Source: Montifringilla adamsi
Lineage: Eukaryota; Chordata; Aves; Passeriformes; Passeridae
DNA length: 64,000 nt
Direction: 5' to 3'
Assembly (NCBI GenBank): GCA_017590115.1
Contig: JAGGNK010008337.1
Span: 558,001 to 622,000, forward strand
The notes below the pieces were generated by a model. That model saw only the letters and a list, made by a program, of their open reading frames with translations. It was not told the origin of the DNA and made no database searches. A program made the translations under genes and the position numbers. Within the stretch, counting starts at the first letter, position 1; each line of letters opens with the position of its first letter. Below, piece after piece: positions 12,953 through 39,400 of this stretch.

Positions 12953-13927
12953 TTACAGCGCCGGCAGGCGCGCTGGCCTGGCAGGAACTCCTGCAGGGGC
13001 CCGTGCACAGCCCGGGGGTCGCCAGGGTCTGCTGGGCGCCCCCCGGGGCTGTGGCACAGGCCCCCGCACCGGGGGACGGGCCTTGATCGGGGGCAGAACT
13101 CTGCGGGACCGAGCAGCCTGGGGCTGCCCACCCGGCCGGCTGAGCTGTGCCGATCCACGGCTCCCGGGCCCTGGGGGTCGCCAGGGCCTCCTGGGCGCTT
13201 CCTGGAGCGGGGGCAGCCTATCCAGGGGACGGCTATTGATCGGGGGCTGAGCTTCCTGCGTGTGAGCTAACTGAGGCTGAGCATCCTGGGCTTGCCCAGC
13301 CAGGTGGAGGAGCCATGGCAGCTCCTGGCTCCTGGCACAACCACCCGGAGGTAGCCAGGGACTCCTGGTCGCTCCCTGGGGCAGTGGCACAGGTCCCCTA
13401 TCCAGAGGACAGCTGGTGTTCGGCGGCAAAGCTGTCTGGGGTTGAGCTTCCTTGGGCTGCCCGACCACCAGGTGAAGGAGCCATGGCAGCTCCTGGTCTC
13501 CAGCAGAGTAGCCTGGGTGCCGCCAGGGACTCCTGGGGTCTCCCTGGCTTGGTAGTCCTGGCATTCCATCCATGGGATGGCTACTGATCAGGGGCTGAGC
13601 TTCCTCGGGCTGCCCAACCAGGTGAAGGAGCCATGGCAGCTCCTGGCTCCCAGCAGAGCAGTCCAGGGGCTGTGGCAGTGCTGGAGGGTTAGACTTGGGC
13701 AGGCAGCAGATGCACTGCGGCTCCAGAGGAGGCAGCTTTTCCTGTGCCGCTCTGGACCAGGGGACCTTGGCGGCTCTGTCACCTGAGGGTGCAGGGAGCT
13801 GGAGGGTTCTGCGTACAGTGGTGGGGAGCTTGTCCTTGGATCGATGCTTTGCTGGCTGGGGCTTCTTCACGGAACAGCCTGTGACCATCAGCTTCAGCCC
13901 CACAGTCAGACATGAGGACACGGCTGC
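12953..13927 (-). CDS. TTLL3: TTLL3-like last coding exon with tandem protein repeats
   Basis: This 975-nt terminal exon (324 residues plus TAA) begins in phase 0 after a ccctgcag acceptor. Its first 25 residues align with the segment that follows the ligase core in TTLL3 (ending SVKKP). The remainder is Pro/Gln-rich and made of about five degenerate repeats of 50-58 residues. Each carries a block like [10 protein letters not shown], then PQ-rich spacer, then RSPWRPPG. The corresponding DNA landmarks recur at 13021, 13180, 13354 and 13522 and at 13311, 13479 and 13629, with spacings of 159, 174, 168, 168 and 150 bp, all multiples of three. The C-terminal tails of mammalian TTLL3 are also long and poorly conserved, so an extension is expected, but the repeat structure is unusual. 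A spliced-out tail cannot be excluded without transcripts. Confidence 0.75.
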   Translation of the reverse strand, partial: AAVSSCLTVGLKLMVTGCSVKKPQPAKHRSKDKLPTTVRRTLQLPAPSGDRAAKVPWSRAAQEKLPPLEPQCICCLPKSNPPALPQPLDCSAGSQELPWLLHLVGQPEEAQPLISSHPMDGMPGLPSQGDPRSPWRHPGYSAGDQELPWLLHLVVGQPKEAQPQTALPPNTSCPLDRGPVPLPQGATRSPWLPPGGCARSQELPWLLHLAGQAQDAQPQLAHTQEAQPPINSRPLDRLPPLQEAPRRPWRPPGPGSRGSAQLSRPGGQPQAARSRRVLPPIKARPPVRGPVPQPRGAPSRPWRPPGCARAPAGVPARPARLPAL

Positions 13928-16789
13928 CTGCAGGGGGACACAACGGGCAGTGGGGGCTCGGGTGCCTGGGGGGCGGCTGTCCCCAGCCCCCAGCCTACCT
14001 CCCTGTAGAGGAGCTCAAAGGCACCAATGGAGCAGGTGGGGTTGTCCTTGCGGTCGATCACGAGGCGCAGTGTGTCCCGCTGGACGTTGGCGCACAGCCG
14101 GCGCGTCACCGCCGAGGAGGGGCTCATGGTGGGGCAGGAGTTGATCTCCAGCAGCCAGGGCTGGAAGTCCTCCCCGATGAGAAAGTCAGCCCCGAAGAGC
14201 TCAAAGCTGCCCTTGCGGGACCCCACCTGGTCCCGGGTGCAGCGCAGGGCGTTCAGGATCGCCGCCTTCATGCCGGGCACCATCACCCGCTGCCAAGCAT
14301 TCGCCCGCCCCAGCCGTGCCAGGTGGGCCTGGAACTGCTTGTTGCACCAGATCTTGTCGGGGGGCACGCGGGGGTCCGGCTGTGATGTTTTGTACCGCTT
14401 CTGGATGGCGACGTTGCAGAGGTGCCTGGCGCTGGGGCGGGGAGAGCGGGGCTGGGTCAGGGGGTGCCAGGGGGCTGGGCAGTGTGAGCCGGGTGAGGGG
14501 GGGACACTCACGGCTCCAGGTGACACAGAGAGAAGGGCCGGGAGCAGAAGCGCAGGTAGCAGTCTTGGTAGAACCAGACAGTCAGTGGCTTCCAGTCAGT
14601 CACCAGGAACCACTGCCGGATGTCGAATTTGGTGTTGAAGATGGTCAGCGGCCGCTCCACGTACTTCTGCACCACCCACTCGCACACCTGCACTGGGGAG
14701 CCCGTGCAGCTCTGCGCCAGCTCCAGCACCTCCTCCAGCCGCGTCGCGCACACGATGCCTGGGCAACACAGGGATGCTGGGATCCCTTCTTCGTGGGGAG
14801 GTCTGTGCCCCGTGCTTCCCCCAGCCTTACCCCTGCCGCGGGATTTGGCGCTGGGCTTGACGATCCAGATGTTGAGGTTGCCCTCTATGTCGAGCTGAGG
14901 CAGCTTCTCCTCCAGGCGCTGCAGCAGGTCCTGGCACCGCTGCTGCTGCTCCCTGCCCAGCACCAGCCCGGTCCCCTCACTGTGGAGGGACACAGGGGGT
15001 CAAGCACCGGCCCCGCCACCGTCCCCCTGCCCCTGTGCCGCTCAGCACCCACTGTGCCACACGGTAGTATTCCGGCAGGAAGCGGTCCCAGTCGATGCAT
15101 GTGCGGCAGGGCGATGGGGTGTTCCTGTCGATGTCCTGGTGCCTCAGAACTTCCAGGTGCTGCTCACAGACCTTCAGGGCCTCCTCCACCAGCTGGGGAT
15201 ACAGGGGGGAGCGCGGCCCTGCTGTGGACAGCATGGGGTGAGATTCGTGACTCCTATGCCAGCCTTGGGGCTGAAGCACTGAGCCTTCCTGTGGGACAGG
15301 TGCCTTTGGAGCTAGGGCCGGGGATGGAGTAAGGGATCCCAAGCCACAGACATGAGCAGAGGCTCAGCCACCAAGCTCAGCCCTCAGACACACCCTGAAC
15401 TCACCTCCACCCCGCTTAGCCAGCTCTGTGCACTCACCTGGCACCTCGTCGGGTTTTGGGGGCTGCTCTGTCCCCACCGGCCTGTCCCCAACCTTCTGCA
15501 GGGCCAGTTTGAGAAGGCTGCGAGCTGCTGTCAGGCAGAAATCCTCTGCAAGAGGCAAGCATCATCCCTAGCCAGTCCTGCACAGGACATGGGAAGACTG
15601 GAGCACGAGGGGTGACAGGAGGGCAGCAGCCCACGCTCACCGGTGAAGGCTTCCTCCTCGTCCCTGAACCCCAGCCGGTAGCACCGGGGGAAAAAGGTGT
15701 TGAAGTCGATTTGCTCAAACCAGGACAAGTTTTGCAGGTTTTGGCACAGCCCCTCCTGTTTAGAGAAGCTTGTCATTCCCTTCTGGATCCCTCCACCCCT
15801 TGTGTCCCCTCCCTGAGGCCCCCGTGCTCCAACCTTGGTGCAAAGCGCGGCCAGCCGGGGATAGCGGTTCACCACCTCAATCCTTGGCAGCAGCTCCTGG
15901 TCAACGCTGCTCAGGCGAATGGTCCAGAGGAAGTTTGGCACCTGGTCCTGCACCAGGAAGGACTGCAGGAGGGAGTGGGCCAGGGTGAGCCAGGGAGCCC
16001 CCATGCCCTCGCCCCAGGCTGTGCCCTGCCCCTGAGGGTCCCAGGGGAGGATGTGGGGAGCTGTGGCAGAGCTCAGCCCTAGCCCTCTTAGCTAACCATG
16101 AGGTCATGGATGTCTTCAGAGTCCTCACTGCACTGCTCCTGGTCTTCCTCCTTGTCTTCATCTTCCCTTTCCTCCTTGTTCTCCTTATCGTGTGCTGTGC
16201 AACATGGGTGTTGCAGAGGCTCTGCGGTGCCCGAGGAAGGCTGTGCTCCACCACGCGGGTTCAGCACTGCCTCCCCCTGCTCATCACCACCACCACTTGC
16301 CCTCTTCTCCTGCTGCTGTTTCCTTTGGTCGCCAGGCTGCTGCTTCAGCTGCTTGCCATTGAGGGGCAGCTTCCTCTCCACCCAGCCCCGGGCGCGCAGC
16401 AGCCGGCGGATGACGGGGTAAGGGCCGTGCACTGTGAAGATCTTCTTCTCCTGCGGGAGAGCAGCAAGCTCAGCCTGCCTACCCCAGTGCTCTGGCTCGG
16501 CTCTCTGAGCCACAGGTGCACAAACGCAGGCATGTGCCATCACGGGGCAGTGTGAAATCGAGCCCCTCACCTTAATGGCCTTCTCCACGCGCAGCCTGGC
16601 CTTCCTGAGCCGCTCGGACTCAGCCGCGTGCTGGTGGCCATCATGGTAGCCGATGTTGGCAGCTGCCGCCTGCCCTGTGAGGACAGCCCCACCTGAGCCC
16701 GTTGTCCCCGGGCCCACGGGCTGGGCAGGGAGGGGGAGAATATGCTGACCTGTCTGCCTCTGCCTCACCAAGTCTGGGGATCCTGCCAT
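12953..16789 (-). CDS. TTLL3: TTLL3-like tubulin monoglycylase, 11 coding exons
   Basis: TTLL3/TTLL8 enzymes ligate the first glycine onto glutamate side chains of tubulin in cilia and flagella. Coding exons in transcript order: 16750-16789, 16571-16674, 16097-16450, 15834-15962, 15641-15755, 15438-15545, 15053-15218, 14831-14979, 14512-14758, 13999-14431, 12953-13927. All introns are GT-AG and phases agree throughout (2820 nt, 939 residues). Family signatures seen: [18 protein letters not shown] at about residue 49, an acidic Glu/Asp stretch near 136-166, the ATP-binding [11 protein letters not shown] at the exon 8/9 junction (about 378-388), and [18 protein letters not shown] ending near 568, whose Glu and Asn are the expected metal ligands. 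The catalytic core looks intact. The start is the ATG at 16787-16789 in a good Kozak context; further 5' exons are possible. TTLL3 is preferred over TTLL8 because of the GAFELLYRE and SVKKP segments after the core; TTLL8 is the alternative. Confidence 0.9.
13000..13660. repeat. Coding minisatellite in the TTLL3-like gene, 150-174 bp period
   Basis: Degenerate repeats marked by agccatggcagctcctgg at about 13311, 13479 and 13629 and by gccaggg(a/t/c)ctcctgg-like blocks at 13021, 13180, 13354 and 13522. All spacings are divisible by three. The units at higher coordinates are more alike; those towards the stop codon are more decayed and richer in CpG. Confidence 0.8.
13999..14431 (-). CDS. TTLL3: TTLL3-like exon 10, catalytic core of the ligase
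   Basis: 433 nt entering in phase 2 and leaving in phase 0. It encodes residues of about 471-615, including [30 protein letters not shown] and the EIN metal-binding triad, then [19 protein letters not shown]. It is the best conserved part of the gene and carries the family identification. The acceptor is gccccag; the donor is GTAGGC. Confidence 0.9.
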
Positions 16790-17159
16790 GGCATTTCTGG
16801 ACCTGCCAAGCCTTCGGCCAGCATCCCAGCTGCACTCCACAGCCTTGCTGTTCCCTTGTCCTTGGCCTGCTGGGCCAGGGGCAGCTGGGATGTCAGCTGC
16901 TCAAGAATTGCCCCTGGCTGAGGGGCTGTGTGCCTGCAGTGCTGCTCTGTGTCACACTGTCCCAGGCCAGTCTGATGGCCAGGGGAGCTGTGGGTGGCTC
17001 TGCCTCCTCCAGGCCAAGCAGGTTTTCCTATTCCCCCATCCCTTACGGACTGCAGTGGGTGTCCTGCACAGGACACAGCCTCCTTATTCCATCACCACTG
17101 TGATGCCACAATGCAGCATGCTCAAAGCAGCCTCAATGCACAGGTCCTGGTTCTCCCCT

Positions 17160-17362
17160 CTTGTGAGGGATTTTAGTCACACTGACAGCTGGAGAGGCAA
17201 CACAGCAAAGTACAGACAGTCCAGGAGGTTCCTGGAAAGCTTTGATGGTCCCTTCCTGACACAGGTAATGAAAGATCCCACAAGGAATGGTGTGCTGCTC
17301 AACCTTGTACTAAGAACCAGGAAAAGCCTCGTTGGACATGTGAAGGCTGTGAACTGTCCTAG
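17160..17362 (+). mobile_element. CR1 fragment from the endonuclease part of ORF2
   Basis: The plus-strand frame reads QSRRFLESFDGPFLTQ and then RNGVLLNLVLRTRKSLVGHVK, which matches the conserved segment of the CR1 endonuclease (QSRRFLEC..DNFLTQ ... LLDLLLTNREGLVGDVK). The upstream DNA words ggagaggcaacacagca and cagtccaggaggttcctgga also fit CR1. CR1 copies normally retain their 3' end; this one does not, so a deletion has followed insertion. Confidence 0.7.
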
Positions 17363-18094
17363 GTAATCTCCATGACAGAGCTCTGCCAGAAACACAGTTT
17401 TACCTTACAGTATAATTTCTGACTGCTGCTTGATTTTATTTTGATGGGTACTGTTCAGCAAATTGCCCCTTTGCTTCTCCTTCTTTCAGAGATGCAGTTT
17501 CATTTACAATTGTTCATGGGCTCCTTGCCCACAATGCCTTCTAGGACTTGACTGACGCTCTACTATTTTGTTATTTACAATCATCTGCAGCCAGCAGAAG
17601 TTTTATGCTGGCAGATGAAAATCACACACTGGTCATTCAGTGTTGTTTTGCTCTGACTGCCCCCGAGGGATCTGTTAACAAGAACTTCAGTTACCCAGCT
17701 GCAGATGTGGGTCACAATGTTAAACTGGCATCACAGACAGACAGGCTCCCTTGGCTCCAGTGCAGTGATCAGTGGGGTCCAGACCTGCTGGAATGTTTTT
17801 CTCCTGAAGTCAGGACAACCCTCAGAGGGTCATTATTGCTTTGCAGCTCTCACGAAGGCTCACCGGGAGCTGCTGGACCAGAAGTGGTTCAGAGGGAATG
17901 GGAAATGAATCAGTTACTTCAATTGGTCCTTCAGGAAATGATGAAGCAAGATAAATCTCTTAGAAAGAATCTAGAAGCAAAAAATTTGGAACAATGAATG
18001 TGATGTCATTTTTGGATGCCCCAGAACAGTGTTTGTTAATAACCCCATCTGGCAAATTGGAAGAGCTTAGGAAAAATTACCTGGAGAATGAAGA

Positions 18095-18692
18095 GGATGG
18101 ACATATTCAGGTTAGACATTGGGAGGAATTTCTTCATGGAACGGCTTAGCATTGGAATGGGCTGCCCAGGGAGGTGGTGGAGTGTAGCCATGATATTTTA
18201 TGAAAAATCCTTTGCTAGGATTTTTACCTCCTGAGAAGCTGAGGAGCCTCAGGAAAGAAATGTAAACAATAACTGTCTGCTGCTGTGAAATGCAACAGGT
18301 GCAGCTGGGATTGGTGCATGGTGGTTGTTTCTGATTAATGGCCAGTCACAGATGCAGCTGCATCGGACTCTGAGAGTCACAAGTCTTGGTTATTGCATTC
18401 CATTCCTGTTCTTTCTAGCCTTCTGATGAAGCCTTTTCTCTCTGTTCTTTTAGTATAATTTTAATGTAGCATTTTAATATAATATATATCATAATATAAT
18501 AAACCAGCCTTCTGAAACATGGAGTCAAGACTCGCATCTCCACACATGGGGTACCCACCACAGCGGAGTCACCATCCCTGGAGGTGTTTAAGGAAAGACT
18601 GGATGTGGCACTCAGTGCCATGGTCTGGGTGACACAGTGGTCAAAGGTTGGACTTGATGATCTCGGTGGATGGAACTCTGCAGTGCAGGTCT
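18095..18692 (+). mobile_element. CR1 retroposon 3' region, split by the solo LTR
   Basis: Left part 18095-18182 contains the CR1 words gacattgggaggaatttctt and gggctgcccagggaggtgg. Right part 18569-18692 continues tcaccatccctggaggtgtt through ttggacttgatgatctcgg. The element is 5'-truncated, and its terminal short repeats are not recognisable, so the extreme 3' end is decayed. Confidence 0.85.
18183..18562 (+). mobile_element. Solo LTR of an endogenous retrovirus, inserted in CR1
   Basis: 380 bp beginning TGTAGCCATGATATTTTATG and ending CACCACA, with an AATAAA at 18498-18503 preceded by AT-rich sequence. It interrupts a CR1 element exactly: left flank gtggag (18177-18182), right flank gcggag (18563-18568), a 6-bp target duplication with one mismatch. 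Removing it restores continuous CR1 sequence. No internal retroviral genes accompany it, so it is a solo LTR left by LTR-LTR recombination. A 6-bp duplication fits class II (ERVK-like) integrases. From memory the sequence resembles a common songbird LTR family. Confidence 0.85.
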
Positions 18693-19379
18693 CCATCAGC
18701 ACCTCCTGTGAGACCCCTCCTTCATCTGAGAGGTAACAACTGTCTGTGGGAGACATGGCAAATGGATTACAGATTATTACACAGAGATTATTATCCTTTC
18801 AAGAAATCAGAAGGAAAACAATATGTGCCCGTTGGGGTGGAAGCAGTTTGAGGTCTCACGTGCACTTTGGCAAATGAATGGGAGAACGTGAAGGAAGTAC
18901 ACTAGGCACTGTGATAGTCCTGGTTATAAATTCTGAACTCCCTGTTGCCTCTGCAGACAACTCAGAACATTGCTGACTTAGCTAATTACTGAATGCCATC
19001 TTCATATCTATATAGATAGAGTAGAAGGATAATGTATCTTCCAGGAAGGAGTTTTGTGTTGGAGTGAAGAAAGCCTTATAAAGCCACACCTTTACAAAAG
19101 ACGTGTGTGTCACAACAGTGGCTATTCCGTGAAGTATACTGAGCCAGCTGCAAGACTTAGGATCACATGAGGATAAATCTTTTTCCAGACTAAGCCCTCA
19201 ACAAAAGATTGTGTGTAAGCAACATAATCTACAGAGGAAAAACTTGATATGCTTTTCTTTTATGGTAACCGAGATACATTTACTGAGCACTGCACGATTC
19301 CTTCCTTGCAAAGGAGTAGCCTTTTACATCTTTGTCTCCTCAAAACATGAGCTGAAGTAGCTTTTTCCAGATGCTGTGC

Positions 19380-36061
<16,682 letters not shown>

Positions 36062-36116
36062 CGTCGCCGTGGCCGTCTCCTTGGCAACGGCGTCGGCGGT
36101 TGGGAGCCGTGAGGCG

Positions 36117-36490
36117 GCACCGGCTCCCCTCAGCGTTACCGGCTCCCCTCAGCGCCACCGGCTCTCCTCAGCGTTACCGGCTCCCCTCAGCGCCACCGAT
36201 CCCCTCAGCGCCACCGGCTCCCCTCAGCGCCACCGATCCCCTCAGCGCCACCGATCCCCTCAGCGCCACTGATCCCCTCAGGGCCACCGGCTCCCCTCAG
36301 CGCCACCGGCTCCCCTCAGGGCCACCGGCTCCCCTCAAGGCCACCGCGTCCTCTTGGTGCCCTCAGCGCCACCGGCTCCCCTCAGCGCCACCGGCTCCCC
36401 TCAGGGCCACCGGATCCCCTCAGGGCCACCGCGTCCTCTTGGTGCCCTCAGTGCCACCGGCTCCTCTCAGCGCCACCGGATCCCCTCAGC
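36117..36490. repeat. 18-19 bp minisatellite, about 19 copies
   Basis: Tandem units of the form CGGCTCCCCTCAGCGCCAC with variants (cgatcc, cagggccac, cagcgttac). Two longer units carry an insertion cgcgtcctcttggtgcc, suggesting a higher-order unit. The array starts about 55 bp upstream of the ANKEF1 ATG, so it lies in the promoter or 5' untranslated region. It is a direct tandem array without spacers, so it is not a CRISPR. Confidence 0.9.
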
Positions 36491-39400
36491 TCGGTACAGA
36501 CCAGCGCCCCGCCGGGGGTGAGGCGGGCACTCGGGAAGGACTTGGGTGTCCTGGGCTCTCTCTGCTTGTAGCTGACTTACTCGGCAAGCCTCCTTTTCCT
36601 CCCCCATGGGAAGAGGCAGCGCTGTGTGGTTGTTTCAGCTCCAGACTTTTCTGGAGTTGCCACAAAAATGGAGTGGCGAGGTTCGTGTATCACCCGATTG
36701 CCCGGCCATTCCCCCAGGGTTTGTGTAGCACAATAATGTAAATGAGCTTGGATGGAAATGGGATCGTTCGCAGACAGATGGACAGAGAAACCTGTATTAA
36801 CGGCAGAAAACTGCCAGTGAAAGGGGGAAAACGCTCAGAGCTTGTCAAGTGAAGCCTAAGTCCTTCTAAAAGGCAGCAGCACTAACCCTGGGACTGCCCG
36901 AGCTCTGCATCTCCTTTCCGTCCATTTCCTTTAGTGCCAAATTCCCAAATGCACTGCCAGCCTAGCCCTCAGTGCTCCTGCCAGGCTCAATAGCCATGTA
37001 TGCATGGGATAACTGCAGCAACACTGCCTGTCTTGTTCCTGGCCAAGCCTGGCTGTTGAATTATTTGCAAATCACCTCTAGAGTTAGGAAATTAAAAAAA
37101 AAAAAATAAAATTGTTTTTTTGATGTGAAATCTCTTCTGCCAGGAAAGTGGTGACACAGCTGGATGCATGTCCAACAGCATGGAAAGGCGTTTGATGAAA
37201 GCCATGGGACTGTGTGGTGAGTCACGGCAAGAGAAAACATTGTTTTAGCATAAAGTTTCATTATTTACCCTGCAAGGAGTGCCATTTGTACAGCAGCTAT
37301 TTCGTGTTAGCACTCTGTGGTGCGAATTGGCTGGACTGGTAGTGATGCACTGTCGTGCCTTGGTGTATTGCTTTCCTTTTTGGAAAACATAGCATCCAGG
37401 CCCTTCTCTTTCTCCTTGGCTGCATTAAATGGTTGATGCAGACATGGCACAGTAGAGGATGTTTCCTAGCCTGTTCTGTGTAAGACTTGCTTTTGCTGTT
37501 GCCACAAATAAGGAGACACATGTCTTGGCCAAAGGCCCGGGGTAAATTCTTCTTTTTCACTTTGTTGAGCAGCACGCATTAAATTCCCATTAGAAAAGTT
37601 AGCACATGTATTTTGAAATTTAGTCCAATATGGAAATAACTGAATATCCTGTCTGAAACATCTGCATGCCTTTTCTCTGGAAGTTGTGGAAACACCACAA
37701 CCAGACTATAACCAGTCTGGGTACTTGGTATTTCACCCCAAATGTGAATGTGCATGTAACTGCATGTGTATATGTGTAGATTTTTATGCTTGATTTATTG
37801 TCTCATGGTGATCAGCCTTCCATGAGCTTTTTGAGAGTGATAATGAGGATTCATGATGCAAGAAGCAAAGCTTCCTTTTTCAGCAGCTCAGCATCATACT
37901 GGATGGTTCAAAGCAATGTGGCTTCAAGAGCAGAGGCACTGCTCTCATATTAGGGTACTGAAACATCTCCAAAATAAATAGGATTAAAATCCTCTTAGAG
38001 AAATTCAGAGTATTCCCTGCCTATGGAGATAAATAAAGCTCACCAGAGAAAATTATTCCAAGGTCTGAAGCCTCAAGCTGCTGGGCTCTTTTTGGCTGAC
38101 AGCTCAGTGTTGGAGGAGTGGCAAGCTACTGCAGGAAATGCAAGTGGGATAGTGCCAGTAAAAACTGACTACACTAAGGAAGTGCTATTGACTGCCTTAA
38201 GGAAGGGAAGGTGTGAACTGCCCCGAGCTTTGAGCATGCCTGGAGCTCCCAGAGCCGAGCCTGGGTGACACGGCACAGCCCAAATGTGGGCACGGTGTCC
38301 ATGTGCTCTGGTACGGGCCCAGGTGTGCCAGTGCCGAGTGCTCACCTGAGGGCAGTGCTGCCCAGAGCTCTGGGGTGCTGGGAGTTAGCGCAGCCATGGG
38401 GCTGCTCTGTCCTGGGTGCTGCAAGCAGCTCTCCTCCCTTCCCACGGGGACATCCCTCACAGCCAGGAAGGAGCTTCTGGGACAGTCCAAGAGGTGCTCC
38501 GCTGGCTTCATGGTTCCCTGGATGAATGCCATCTGTGGAGCCCACAGCAGAGAGGTTTTGCCCACTGTGTCTAATAATGAGATCACTGCTAAATCATGTC
38601 CAAATCAAGATTATTCCAAAGAACATTTATTACTGTTTCCCCCTTGTTTAATGTACTCTTAAACATTAACCTCAATTGTTCCTGCAACATACATTCTTCC
38701 CCATGATAGGTAAAGCCCCCATTACTGGCATGCTCACTTTGCAGCTCCAAAATAATCTAATTACACATGAAAATGTTTCACTGCTGAATGCGTGCTTCCA
38801 AATATTCAAAATACAAAGGCTATGAAGTTTTGTTTGGTGCTAGCAGAAGGTGCCAGGCTGAGAGCACTGCACAGTCCCTCCTGGAACATGTGGGACAATC
38901 CAGCTACATCCCCTGTTCCACTTGCTGTCTCTGCCTTGTGCTGGGCTTTCTCTGTGGATGTCAAAGCCCAAGGATGCTGCAGCTGTCCCACAGCTGACCT
39001 CTGGAGGGACACTGTGCACCACAAGGACTCTCGGGCTGGATGGCCCTGGAGTCCTGTTGACATCAGGGGGAGCTGGGCTGGTCAGCTGCAAGGTGTGCTT
39101 GAGGATTGCCTGGTTTTTACTTAAGACTTTTTACCGTGGAAGTAATTATCACTGGTATTCATCTCTCTGGATTCTGATGCTACTGCAAAAAAATCTGCTG
39201 TGTGGTGCATTCCACCCAAAATCTCCTTATTCAGACCTGTCAGCCTGGGAAAATGACATCAATTTACACATTTGGCTAATTCTGAAGGTCATCTTGGGAG
39301 CTGTTGTGGGGGCATTGCTCCAACTGTGCCCCCTCAAGGGAGGGAGTAGTCTCCTCCTTGAGACAGCCTTTGTTTCGTGCAGCAGCACAGCCTCCTCAGG

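Larger units (their letters stand above)
16790..19379. other. Spacer between TTLL3-like and ANKEF1
   Basis: Contains the CR1 endonuclease fragment and the CR1 tail with its nested LTR. The first few hundred bases probably hold the TTLL3-like promoter and 5' untranslated sequence, and the last few hundred the 3' untranslated region of ANKEF1. 17363-18094 matches nothing I recognise. Confidence 0.55.

Noticed and set aside
12298..13086. 262-codon plus-strand frame
   Set aside because: Overlaps the antisense of the TTLL3-like coding repeats and its downstream flank; no recognisable domain.
14316..15332. 338-codon plus-strand open frame
   Set aside because: It is the antisense of several TTLL3-like exons and introns; GC-rich composition keeps it open. 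It crosses exon-intron boundaries and resembles no family.
36117..36490. CRISPR-like array
   Set aside because: Units are contiguous, with no unique spacers, in a vertebrate promoter.
38197..38586. 129-codon minus-strand frame as a gene
   Set aside because: No homologue recognised, no upstream exon or promoter evidence, and competing plus-strand frames of similar length.
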